Shown here in pieces: positions 11,651 through 23,090 of a stretch of DNA of 64,000 bases. Positions within the stretch are counted from its first letter, which is position 1; every line of letters starts with the position of its first letter. Origin of the DNA: Oreocharis arfaki (taxonomy: Eukaryota > Chordata > Aves > Passeriformes > Paramythiidae). Where the stretch lies: NCBI GenBank assembly GCA_013398015.1, contig VZRR01005724.1:638831-702830 (forward strand), read 5' to 3'. Under the pieces are notes generated by a model. That model was given only the letters and a program-made list of their open reading frames with translations, was not told the origin of the DNA and searched no databases. A program made the translations under genes and the position numbers.

Positions 11651-14600
11651 AAATTTGTCTTGTGATTGTTTCTCAAATTCATTCAGCTGTGGAGTTGACC
11701 AGGGACCAGTAATGTGTTATTGCAGGATGGTCTTGTAGTAGGATGTCAGAGCATTACTGAGGCTTTCTTCCATTGCCAAGTGTTTCTTCTGCTTCCATGC
11801 ACTTTATCATCCAGCAGCATCCTCCCTTTTTCAACATTGTGCAAGTAGTAAAATGAACAATATTCTTCAGGGCTGAGACTTATGTGCCATCACTAATTAG
11901 CTTACAAGGCTTCCCACCCCAAGGGAAGAAGGAGGTAGACCTGGGAGTTAGTGACTTTGAGATTAAATTCATATTAGGCATGTGGATGTAATGTATTTAA
12001 CATGTATTTCCCAACACATTCACAGGAAAGCACCAAAGAGAGTCACACCACTACTAATGATCACTTTATCTGGGATAAGACTCCAAAAAGGAACAATGGG
12101 AGTATTTTAAATACCAATTGCCCTCCTAGAAAGCTGGATAACCAACCACTGATAGCAGTTCAAAAGTTCAGTGTGCTTCTAAGTTCTGCAAAGCAGCTTT
12201 TTACTGATGATGGGCAGAGAGAAAGAGGCAGGAAGGAGAAGAGATCAATGTATGCCAAAATGGCATGGATCAAAGCAGCTACACTGAGCATGCATCATGG
12301 GACAGGAGTGCTAAAAAGAGTTAGCTGGGGATTTCATTACTTAGGAAGATAAGCCAGTAAGTGACAGAGTAACTGTCAAACCCTTAGTTTTCGTACCTAA
12401 TTCCCACACAAAAGGATCCAAACATTGGGATATTCCTAAAGGCTGAGATTGTTTCTGCATTCATCACTTGTCACTTCCAACATTCTCCACTGAAGAGCCA
12501 AAGCCACGATTATGACAGTCTGCAGATAAAGATCTTTGCACAAACCCTGTTAAAATCAAGCTGCTTTAACAAAAATCTGACCATTAGATTTACCCTCCAT
12601 CATTCCCACCATGCACATATAAACTGCTTATTCCCTAAGTGAAAGATTTTGCGCATATTTCCACAGAAAGCTTATTTGATATTACTTGACAGCCATCCTT
12701 TTAGATTGCTTTACTCTGGACACTGAATGCCAAGAGCACCTAAGGAAAATTCTTTGTCATGTCTCTTGGTACAGCAGTATCTCTGCCAGGATACCAAAGA
12801 TGATCTTCCTCCTGCTCCTGCCCATCCTATTGGTAACAGAAATATCAGAGCTCTTGTTGCAGGCAGATCCTATACATCATCGAAGTAAACACTGACTTGT
12901 CAAAATTGTTCATCCCCCAATGCTAATTAATAGAAATTTAAATCATCCAAGAAACACAATTATTAAACTATTTGTTTTGTCGAATTGCAAAACTTCCAAA
13001 AGCCCACCTTTCCAAAACACGGAATCTCCATCGAACATGAAGCCATGTAAAAAGACACTACTGCGTTATTTTTTGTCATCTCTCTGGAACTTTCTCCCTT
13101 CTTATGGTAATATGCCATGAAAAAAACATAATTGCCAAACTTAATACAGTTAAAAAGCACAATTTGCTGCAGAGATCCACTATTCCCTATTTTGTTGCAT
13201 TGGTTTTGATTAAATGATGCCCAAGGTTTAAAAACATGGGGTATAAATAATGGGGAGAATTGGTGAGCAGACTCTGTTGACCTGAAGCAAGAATACTGAA
13301 GAGTCTGAGAATGCTGACAAAACTCAGTAGCACCACTGGCAGAGTAAAATGTTGCCCTGTAAGAATCAGGACATCACAGGCTAAGCACAGCTGAAACAAT
13401 CCATACAGTGTTTAATTAGCCTGGGTTGGTGGGTACTCCTGCTGATAAGATGTCACAGTTGGAGCATCCCAGAAAAGAGTGAACAGGTATGGAAGAAACT
13501 GCATTACACGGTAAATGGATTCCAATTTTTTCTGGCTGAAATTCGCCCGTTTGAAATTTCTCACCATGAAATAGAAGTTAATTAAGTCCAGAATGCTCCT
13601 GACTGTGGTATATCATGTTTTCTTTTTTTTTTTTTTCAGACAAATTGTAGGAGACTCAGATGTGTTAAAAACCATTCAGAGAAGTACTTTTGTGAGTAGG
13701 TCATATGACGTCTTTAACCCTGCTTTACATACACTTCCAAAAGTTCTTCTCATCACATAATTTTAGTGGTAGATTCTGGTTATGCATGTGAGGAGAAACA
13801 AAAAGTGAAAAAAATGTCTTAAGTTTCCTTCCACTGTTTGCAATAAGCCTGAAAAAAACATCTCTCAGTACCAAAAGGAACTTTCCTAAGAAAAGATTTT
13901 CTAGCTTTAGCTGAAATAATACAGAAGGCCTTCAGTGATTCCTATGGAATACCCAAGGCTGGGCTCTGCTAATCCATAATGTTTCATTTTTCTAACTCTG
14001 TCACTGGATCAAATTGGAATGTCTAGAAATTGAAAACCTTAAGTTATCCCAGTCTCAGTTACAGCTTACAAGAAGCCCTGGGGAAGTCAGGCCTTTAGAG
14101 GAAGTCCTGCTGCATTGTCTATCACTGGCAAAAAATTGTAAGGAAAAGAGTTGCAGGGAAAACCATGAAAATGTTACAAAATATAGTTATGTGGCAGAAA
14201 TATGATTATATATAACTTCATTCAGACTCCTGTTCCTTAGCTTTTCTGCTACATTTCTCAGTGACAATGGCCTTAATATTTCTGCAGGATCCACGTTTTG
14301 GTCAGTGTGGGGACAGGTTGAACAGTCATTCATTCATTATTGTGGTGTATGTTCACAGTATCTGTTCTGGTCTGTCTCTTTGTTCCTAAAACAGAGTGAT
14401 TAATTTTCCCTTGCCTTTTCTATGGCACTTCCCATGGCAGGGCCAGAAAAAGAGTTAGCACTCACAGCCTGCAAGTGAGGCAGAAGCATTCCTTCCATTC
14501 TGAAGATGGGCAGCAGTGGCACAAATTTAATAAGAACAAAAGTTTCCTGACTTTTGGCTTTAAAATTGAGCACTGTCTTTTTTTCTTGTGTGCCCAATAC

Positions 14601-15658
14601 TGCACACCATCATTTATGTTCAGAGCACAACTCCAAGAAGTTCAGCTGAAGGTGCACCCATCTTAGACGCTGCTAATGGCATGAAGGAAACAACGGTGGA
14701 AAATTCCTTGCCAGCTGTGACAAGAATGACCTGAAATGCCTCACGTAACATCATACAGGATTTCTATGGCAGAAGGAGGAAGAAAGGCCATTTCTACAGC
14801 CTGATACTCGAGGAAAGAACCCAAGAAACTGTAATTCCTCTCCTTGTAACTGCCGATCTAACTCACTATGCACACTTAAAAGAATATAGATATCAGGGCA
14901 AAGCGCTTCTGGGGAGTACTGTACTTTGTTACATTTTCCTCACTTCTCTTTTAGATAGGCCCATTCTAAACACAAGTCTGAAATCCTAAGAAAAGGGTGT
15001 CTTTCAACACACAAGTAGGCCACTATATTAAGCATGTGTGCATTGGAGCACACCGAAGTTGTACTAACAAATTAATTCTGACATTTTCTAGTTTTTCACA
15101 TTTCAAGGTTTTTTTGCAATTTCACTATCTTTTCACATGGATATATTTGTTTATTTGCTTAGAGTTGTGCATGTGTGAGATTGCCATGGTTTTTAAGAAG
15201 GCCAACCACAGAAGAGAATTTATCCCAAGGCATCAGACTGTTCGTCAGTAGGGTTGTAACCTCCGCATCAGTCACAGGAACCTCTGCTGTTTCAGATGAA
15301 AGACTGATAGCAGGAATAACCTTTCATTGTTAACACAAATCAGGCTTAGAGGTCAACAAAATCAGCTCTATTTTTGTGACTGTTATGAATATTGTGGAGG
15401 TAAGTCTACATATTTCATGAAAAACAGTCTTGATCAATATGTTTTTCCCCAAATCTAGGCAAGGTTCAATTTGGAGCAATTTCATAGGCATTCTTTTACT
15501 AAAAGACGCCTTCAGGTGTTCTCAAGATGTGGCCCTTCCCACAAGAGTGCATGCGCTTGTCTTCATAACCTTTAGTTTTCCCGCATAAGTAAACATGTTG
15601 CTTGCTCCACCATGCTTCCCCTTCATGTCTATCTCCTTCTTTGATAGCAGAACAATTG
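11651..15658. other. Unique sequence, no gene seen
   Basis: No repeat family is recognised with confidence. A pyrimidine run ending in 'cag' at 13621-13639 resembles a 3' splice site, but no open exon with a plausible product follows it. The frame at 12002-12352 (116 codons) is a chance-like open reading frame. Confidence 0.5.
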
Positions 15659-15786
15659 AGATAGAGAGATAGATAGATTGGATGGATGGATGGATGGATG
15701 GATGGATGGATGGATGGATGGATGGATGGACAGATAGATGGATGGATGGGTGGATGGATGGGTGGATGGATGGATGGATGGATGGA
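15659..15786 (+). repeat. GATA/GGAT tetranucleotide microsatellite
   Basis: A short agat-type start leads into an uninterrupted GGAT run at 15680-15730 (about 13 units). This is followed by an interrupted block with cagatagatgg and two gggt variants. Read on the other strand it encodes a Ser-Ile-His-Pro repeat, which explains the 106-codon minus-strand frame over it. Confidence 0.97.
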
Positions 15787-18460
15787 AAGAAGGGAGATCT
15801 TGGTGTTACCACAAGACTTAGAGGGAGGGTAAGAGAGACCAAGGTACCTTTTTTATGACCAAATATTTCAGATTGTACTCGTTAACACTCCACTATTTGC
15901 AGACTCTCATCTTCATCATATAGAACTTATTTTTATTAAATTGGCTTCTTAGTAGCTTTGCTGCAGCAAAACCCAAACTAGAATAGCCTTTTCCACAGAA
16001 AAGCAAGGAAGAGTATTTTTGGATATGGTGGAAGTGGGGATTGAAATTCAGACAGCATTAGCAACCCAGTGTTTGTTGGACTGGAAGGCTTGGTTATTCC
16101 TGTGTTCAGGTCCTCTTTGCTGAAGGTCTTTTTTCTTAGAAAACAAGAAGCAAATAAGAAAAGGTGAAACCTAACGAAAATAATAAAAAATCAACAAAAA
16201 ACCCTACCTCAAACCTCCAACATCTATGGTATTGTTGATTATTGACCAAAGCCTGCCTCAACTCTGTCTGCCTCTGTTACTGGTACAGATTAATGATTTG
16301 ACAGATTACTGTTTTACCAATATAAAAATTATAATCCAAACCATGTTAGAATTTCAAATTAACAGAACAAAATCATGTAGGTGTCTTAATTTTGTTTCTC
16401 AGAGAAGCTAAAGTTCAAGTCAGTAAAAGGTCAAGCTGACTAGTATGTATTGAGATAATATTCTTCTTAACCTGTCACAAGATCAATAACTGGTGTCATT
16501 ATTCATTTCCTAGAGCAAAATAAACTAATACTATTATTCTAATGAGAAAGTAGAAAGTTTACAAACTTCCTTCCATTCCTGTTTTATTAGATTTGAAAGT
16601 TCTGAATTCAAATCAGTAAAAGAAAATACCCTAATGAAATCAAAACCCAAATATCCTGTTCCTATACAGAAAAGAAATGACCATTTGATTAATCACATTT
16701 TGGAAAGACACAGCACTTTTTTCAGAGTTTAAAATATAACATTGAAATAAACTGGGTTTTGCCATAAGTTCATTTAGTGATTTTTAAAGTTATAAGTACA
16801 TGAGATCTTTTTTATCCCCTTAATTCCTGAACACTTCATCTCTGTTGGTATTTTTTTAAAATCATTACAGGCTGTCAGAGAAACACTATGGACCTGGTTT
16901 CCCAAGACTACATATTTGCAGAGGTATAAAATTGGAATAGAAAAAAGAATAGATATTAGGCAGCAGAACATCAATCTTAGGAGGTACTATTCCTTGCCTG
17001 TTTTCTTTGCTTAGTGTTTAAAAACCCAAAAAAATATAAAATCCCACATTTCCCAAGTCTGAATGATCCAGCTTGGTCCAAGCCAGTATGCAGCCCAGCT
17101 AAGTGCTCACTCTCTCATAGAGAGTGCCAGGGGAGACCAGGTTTTACACAGCCAAAAGCTTTCTTTTGATAATTTAACCTAAAATAGTCCCTCACATGAC
17201 ACTGGTTGCAAAGAAAGAGGTAGAGTATGAGTGTCTGTGGTAGGACACATACATGCATAGGTCCATCACTTAGGCATATGACTTTCTAGGTAGTAGTTTA
17301 AACAACAGAAGAATTCATGTAATGAATTAATGTGAATTCATGTGATGCCAGAAAATCACAAAACTAACGACATGACAGCTTTGCAAGACTGAAGCTGAAA
17401 TTATATACCTCTGGAAGGCAATGGTATGTAAGACTCAAAATAATGCACAACAGAAGATTGAAATGGGTCTTCAGTAAAATACTTTTGCTGTAGATGACAA
17501 TCTCTATCATGAGATTCTGAATAAGCAAATGTGAAATAGGGAGAGATGAAAGACGATAAATGCATTGTATTGAATACTAAATAGAGAAATGCGCTCCCTG
17601 CAATAAAACAAGGTCATCCAGAAAAATAGCATAGATGAGCTAAGTCAGCCTTTGGGAAGTCATTCAGATTTGGTGCTACTACCATGTGATATTCTGAAGT
17701 CTTGTTGTTTTTTTGCAGGCTTGACTAGCATCAAGCATTTTCAGGCAAAAATCCCAAATCCACCACCCAAACACTGTCAGAAAAACAAGCAAAGGAGCGA
17801 CAGTTCGGTCTGGCAGGCTTGTGGGTGATATACAGGCTGTGACGTAGCATCACTCCGCACCAGGATTATGGCATCTAAAATAGTAGTATCAAGTTCCAGG
17901 ATTTCAGGTTTGCCAGACACAAAATGGAAGTAGAGTTGTGCAAAAGCTATTTACTCAGACAAAACTTTGATGTAGCCAGGAAATCTGTGTAAAGTTCATT
18001 CAAATATGCTTGTTAGTTTTATCCACTCCAAAACAAAATTGCTTTAACACATTTACATTGTACTTGATTTTAATTCTAAAATATTTTCTTTAACTATTTC
18101 CTTAATTCAGACAAAATGACCAAAAGAATAAAACCTAAAAGTATTTCATATCAAGCCCAGTCATTACCACCACTGTGCTGATCTGTCCAGCTCTGACTAG
18201 TTCTGGACCTACACTCATGTGTCCAAACTCTTTTGTGATGGCAGAAATTGATACTTTAACAAAATTTCAGCCTATCTTGAACCCAAACATGGGAGAACTA
18301 TTTCCATTTCTAACTGGAATGAGAGAGTTTTCTGGTTGTGGTAGCCCAGAAACCACAGCCACCAGTCATAATTTGTACTGCACAGGACAAAAATGGAAGA
18401 TTCAAACAAAACTCATACCCAAGGGACCTAAGAGACCACTGAGAACAATGAAATATGTCC
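15787..18460. other. Unique AT-rich sequence, no gene seen
   Basis: I recognise no exon or repeat. The 97-codon plus frame at 18175-18468 ends where the CR1 relic begins and has no domain. Confidence 0.5.
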
Positions 18461-19545
18461 TGCACTAGATTTACTGTAGCTGGATTTTAGTAAAGCATTT
18501 GATATAGGGATTCTGCCTTACAATCTTAATTCAAATTGGCCTGGATATGAGCAGAGTTATATGGACAATAAATTGTTTGAAAAAAATCTGTAAACAAAGA
18601 GTAGTGATTCATGCTAGCATATGAAGCTGGAAAACTATATAGTGTAGTGATATAGAGATTAATGTTCAGCAGAGACTCTTAATTTTCATCTATGTTCAGA
18701 CGATGGGCAGTAAGTACCATTTTTTTACATACGTATGAATCTATAATAAATATTTGTACTCACACACACAGAATAGCAAATTCAATAATAAGAAATCTGG
18801 AATATAGAGGTCCAGAAGGCAAGTAAGGGCAAAACTGAACACTATCATAGAAACAAATTTCCAATGCTGTGTGAGAGCAAGAGGTGCAACACAACCTGGG
18901 GGATGCACATACTGAGGTGGTACACAACCCAGCAAGCCAGGGAAGACTGGTCATGATGCTCCTGGAATATCACATTCTGTTCTGTACCCCTTGGTATCTA
19001 ATACTGACAAATTAGTAGTAATTCAGAGAGGAGAAAAAAAACCTGCTGCCTGATGGTACTAATATCTAGGCCACAGTTTCACTGAAGTCAATGACTGGCA
19101 CCTACATACCTTTGAGGATCAGGCCCTCAATCTCATGTAGAAGGATTTTCTTATGAAGAAAGATTAAAAGGTCTAAATACTAACAGCTCAGCTAAGCTCT
19201 GACTAAAGGGAGATGTGATAACTGCCTATAAATATTTGAAGGGTATAAACATTAAGAAGGGTGATGAATTATTTAGACTGGTACAAGGGATATAACGAGG
19301 AGTAATGGGATGAAATTAAGAAAGCGAAAATTTAGGCTGTTCCCTGACAGCGAGGTATATTTCATCTGTGAAATAATTTACAATGAACATCATGAAAAAC
19401 TTCTTCTGTGTGAGATGTATTAACCTGTTATACTCTTGCAGCAGTAATGGCAGACGTCCCATCTTTTGGGGGCGGCTAAATTTAGATGAAACAAAGTATA
19501 GGAAAATGAAGATTACCTTGCATTGGCCAGGAGGCTCTCTGGATA
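18461..19545 (+). mobile_element. Decayed CR1/L3-type LINE, RT region to 3' part
   Basis: Bases 18479-18500 read as a Leu-Asp-Phe-Ser-Lys-Ala-Phe-Asp-like segment, a conserved phrase in CR1/L3 reverse transcriptases. Downstream, in consensus order, come 'ggaatatcacattctgttct' (near 18964), 'atactgacaaattagtagta' (near 19001), 'cttatgaagaaagatta' (near 19151), 'gatgtgataactgcctata' (near 19212) and 'cttcttctgtgtgagatgta' (near 19401). The order and orientation indicate one plus-strand element. It has lost parts, carries many stops, and seems to hold a foreign segment at about 19037-19140. It cannot encode a working protein. Confidence 0.75.
19037..19140. repeat. Segment interrupting the CR1, possible nested SINE
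   Basis: Between two words that are adjacent in CR1 relatives there are about 100 extra bases. They contain 'cactgaagtcaatgac' and 'gaggatcaggccctcaa', phrases that recur in old interspersed repeats of turtles, crocodilians and birds. A nested old SINE-like insertion fits, but the family is not identified. Confidence 0.35.
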
Positions 19546-20349
19546 ACTAGTAAATTTATCTCCCTAATTCAACCTCTCAGGCTCCTGTTAGCTTTTCTGT
19601 GCAAGAACATGCATAACTTCCAGCATCATCTCTGTAACCCAGTAAAAAAGATTGCACAATCTTGGGAAGTGGATACAGTTTGCTTAAGAAGGAAGGAATC
19701 ATACTCACACCTTTAATTGCAAGTGTACAGGAAGTACAAGGTAGAACAGTAAGTGTCCTGAGAAAAGCACACCAGCATTTGCAAGTAGCATTAGGACAGA
19801 CTAGCAAGAAAGACATGGGGGTTGGGGGTAAAAGGCCTAGCCTTTAGAAAATGCACTTGTACATCTCAGAAATACCATTGAAGAGGAAATCTCCTGCCTC
19901 GAAGGTCATCATACAAAATTTTGCACTTCCATCGGTTGCCTGGTATCTCTTCAAGCATAAGTGGAATCTAGGTTAGAGCACAATCTTGTTCAGTCACAAA
20001 ATAGTGCAGTGCTGTGGAAAAGAGGGACTGCACTAGCCCAAGGAATTTCATTCCAACTGCAGAAAAAGAGTTTCAAAGTCTAGATGGAGCCTTCTTCCAT
20101 CTCTGCTAGCAGTGGTCAGCTAGTACTGCAGTTTGCAAAGTTTTTATTTTCACTCTCTTCAAGATGGATTCACCATCACGGCATCATCATTTGTTAAACC
20201 AAACTTTGGAAAGAATTCATGAAATAGGCTCTCAGGCAGACTAATTTATCATTAAGCTGTTTTAAAAGCACAACACAAGAAGACAGGGTACCTTAGGAAC
20301 TCATGGAGGGGAAGATATAAAGTGATTCTGGGTGAAGAATCACAGAGTC
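19546..20349. other. Unique sequence, no gene seen
   Basis: No exon or repeat is recognised. Short overlapping frames on both strands at 19577-19847 look like chance. Confidence 0.5.
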
Positions 20350-20665
20350 TGTGTTGGATTGGTGTGGCAAGATTTTGGTAGTGGGGTGCAGCGGCAGAGT
20401 TGGTTTCTACGAGAAGCTTTAAGAACTTCCCCAACATCTGACAGAGCTCATGCAAGCAGGCTCCAAGACACACCAACAGCTGGTCAAGGCCATTGATGGG
20501 ATGTAACACCTTTGGGATAACATAGTTTAAGAGGGGGAAAATCCTGCACAACAGCAACTGCAGCCAAAGAAGAGAGGGCTAAGAATATGTGAGAGAAGCA
20601 GCTCTGCAGACATGAAGGTCAGTGAAGGAGAGGGAGAAGGTGCTCTGGGTGCGGAGCAGAGATTT

Positions 20666-20905
20666 CCCTGCAGCCTGTGGAGCAGACCATGCAGAAGCAG
20701 CTGTGCCCCTGCAGCCCATGAGGGTTCATGGTGGGACATAGAACCCCCTGCAGCCTGTGGGGAAGACCATGGTGAGGAAGGCTGTGCCTCTGCAGCCCAT
20801 GGAGGCCCAGGGTGGAGCAACGATCCACATGCAGGCCATGGAAGAGCTCATGACAGAGCAGGTGGATGCCCAAAGAAGGCTATGAGAAGCCCACACTGGA
20901 GCAGG
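20666..20905 (+). repeat. Three diverged ~80-bp tandem units in the LTR
   Basis: The phrase 'ccctgcagcctgtgg' begins at 20666 and again at 20746, and a degraded form begins at about 20827. This gives periods of 80 and 81 bp. Within the first two units a second shared phrase ('ctgcagcccatg') lies at the same offset. Confidence 0.8.
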
Positions 20906-21150
20906 CTTCTGTCGGGACATGTAGATCCAGGGAGAGAGGAGCCTACACTGGTTCAGGTTTGCTGGTAGAACTTGTGACCTTGTGGGGGTCCCATTCTGGA
21001 GTAGGCTGTGCCTCGGGGACTGCACCCTGTGGAAGGGCTCCACAGTGGAGCAGCTTGTGAAGAACTGCAGCCTATGGGAAGGGCTCGCATTGTAGAAGTT
21101 CATGGAGAACTGTCTCCAATGGGAAGGACATCACACTGGATTAGGGGAAG
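20894..21150 (+). repeat. Six diverged ~45-51-bp tandem units in the LTR
   Basis: Variants of 'cactggagcagg' begin at about 20894, 20945, 20996, 21044, 21089 and 21134, giving steps of 51, 51, 48, 45 and 45 bp. Each is followed by a variant of 'ctgtgggaagggctc'. The units have drifted from each other, so the array is old or was already diverse in the ancestor element. Confidence 0.8.
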
Positions 21151-21515
21151 AGCGTGAGGAATTCTCCCCCTGAAGCGGAAGGAGTTGCAGCAACAACATG
21201 TGATGATTTACCACAATGCCGATTCCCCATCCCCCTGTACCAGCTGGTGGGGAGGAGATAGTTAGCCCAGGAAGAAGGGAAGGATGTGGGAGAAGGTATT
21301 TTTAAGTTTTGGGTTTATTTCTCATTATCTTACTCTGATTTGATTGGTAAAAAATTAAACTAATTTCTCCAAGTCAAGTCTGTTTTTCCCTAGATCACAA
21401 TGGGTGAGTGATCTCTCCCTGTCCCTATCTCAACCTATGAACCTTCTCTCCTCTCTCCATCTAGAACAGCTTTGGTGGACATCTGTCGCCCAGTCAGGAT
21501 CAATCTGCCACAGAG

Positions 21516-22554
21516 AGATGGGAAGAATATTTAGCTATCTGAATTCCACTGTAGGAGAAAAATGGTTCCACTTTTAAATAATTCCATTACTTTTTATAGT
21601 CAATTAAAATGGAAGGCAGTAATAGTCAGCATATCTCAAGAATTCATCTTTAAGAAACACAGCCTGAAATTTTAAAGTTCTTAATAGGCTCAATCTTGCG
21701 CTGTACAAGATTGGGAATACAGCAGAAGCATACCTCACATCAACTCTAACACTTAGGTTAGCTCTGGCATACAGAAAGGGACACCTAGGTCCCAGTTTTA
21801 AAATGTGTGTGTTTGTGTATGAATTCATTTTTAATCAGTTCTCTAAATGCAGAATTTTCAAGACAACAAAGAAACTTTAGGACTGGCATGAATTTCTAGC
21901 AACTAAAATTGTCACAGTCAAGTTTTTTTTTCCTTATTAGAGGCTAGCAGCAGAACTCGAATGACCCAAATCACATTTTCTGACTTAGAGTGCTGCCTAC
22001 TAACTTGGAAATGTGCCTTTCTCTATTAAATCAATTGTTGACCAGGCTAAATATTTCTCACTTTCTGATACCTGACAAACACAACGCAAAAGTGCTACAG
22101 TTTAAGGACAGTAGCCAGTACTCAAATTTGATTAATCCTGACTGTACCATTACCAGAAGTTTGCCTTTCAACTCTACTCTTGGACAGTTAGTCAAATATT
22201 TTTTTGTACTTTCCTTCTCACTCTAAAGAACTTGTGGACCACAGCCACTTATTAAATACAAGTTTTTCCTTGATAGAGTTTCAAGGACGCATGTTGAGGA
22301 GACACATTTGAAATTAACTCCATAACATTTATTTAAGACCACATATTGCAGGAAGAAAAGCAAGCAAATCTGCTAACATTTTTCTCTAGACAATGGGCAC
22401 AGTTACAGTAGTTTTTGTTCATTCTACAGTAGCTGCTCCTAGCCTAGTGATCTCACACAGTATTTTTATATTCAGCTACATATGCATTCAAGTATTGGAT
22501 TCAACCACACTTGTAGGAACAAAACTGTTCCTGATTCATATTTATGCAGTCCCA
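21516..22554. other. Unique AT-rich sequence, no gene seen
   Basis: No repeat or exon is recognised after the LTR end. Frames of up to 78 codons carry no known feature. Confidence 0.5.
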
Positions 22555-22680
22555 GAGAAGTCAATGAGTCAAATTCCACTCTCAGTTGTATCTTCATTAA
22601 TCCAGAGAACTTAATTGGTCTCAGTGGCTTTGCTCCAGAGCATGGAATACACCTAAGCATAACTTCATAGCATATAAATC
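22555..22680. repeat. Possible old amniote symmetric repeat
   Basis: The words 'gaagtcaatgagtcaaattc', 'ccactctcagttgt', 'taatccagagaactt' and 'ggtctcagtggctttgctcc' appear in the order of an old interspersed repeat of reptiles and birds whose halves are nearly reverse complements. Its name is not recalled with certainty, and the strand is not assigned because the family is near-symmetric. Confidence 0.4.
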
Positions 22681-22899
22681 AGGATGGAACAATTCCTCCT
22701 GCAGTAAACAGTGAAATAGAGTCTTCAGATCAATTTTATGACAGTTGTGCATCTTACTTTATGACTTCAAAGCTTGAGAGACCAACAATAATGCTCAGCA
22801 GATTTTCTTGGTTTTCAACCTACATTCCACAGAAACAAACCAACCTCTAACCATTTATGCCAGCACAGAAGAACAGCTAATGCTTTACTCTAAATGTAG

Positions 22900-23090
22900 A
22901 TTGTAGAAAGTAGGGCTAGAAGTGACCTTAAGTTCATATCCTGTTCAACCTCTGCTCCGAGACAGTCTACTATATATAAATCCATCATGACAGACCTCTA
23001 ACACAAGTTTAAAAGTCTGATAATTGAAATTACACAACCTTGTTAAAAAAAATCAATTTCAGTGTTGAACTGTCCTTCCTGCCAGAAATT
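22900..23090 (-). mobile_element. Old CR1/L3-type LINE 3' fragment
   Basis: The plus strand reads 'agggctagaagtgacctta' near 22913, then 'ctactatatataaatccatc', then 'cacaagtttaaaagtctgat' and 'gaaattacacaacctt'. These correspond in order to the reverse complement of an old CR1 3' region, so the 3' end lies at the left. It is strongly diverged and non-coding. Confidence 0.6.

Larger units (their letters stand above)
20350..21512 (+). mobile_element. Endogenous-retrovirus LTR-like element (avian family)
   Basis: The sequence follows, from memory, a long LTR-type repeat seen in many bird genomes. It starts near 20350 with tgtgttgg and has a TATA-like 'aacatagtttaaga' near 20519. A GC-richer tandemly repeated middle follows. 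There is a degenerate polyadenylation-type region near 21347-21356, where relatives carry AATAAA, and the element ends in '...ctgccaca' at 21512. I see no gag, pol or env coding remnant on either side, so it looks like a solitary LTR. The 7-mer cacagag occurs at 20341-20347 and 21509-21515 and may include a target-site duplication. The ERV class is not settled; ERVL-like is a guess. The overlapping open frames inside it (up to 125 codons) follow from GC-richer repeat composition and are not genes. Confidence 0.75.

Noticed and set aside
12350..12410. Faint MIR-like words (agccagtaagtgacagag)
   Set aside because: The match is too short and no second phrase supports it.
13621..13645. Pyrimidine run plus cag resembling a 3' splice site
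   Set aside because: No downstream open exon or matching donor with a plausible product was found, and T-runs are common here.
15522..15842. 106-codon frame with His-Pro-Ser-Ile repeats
   Set aside because: It is the translated GGAT microsatellite.
20527..21103. Several overlapping frames of 84-125 codons on both strands
   Set aside because: They lie in the GC-richer tandem arrays of the LTR-like element, and open frames on both strands point to composition, not a gene.
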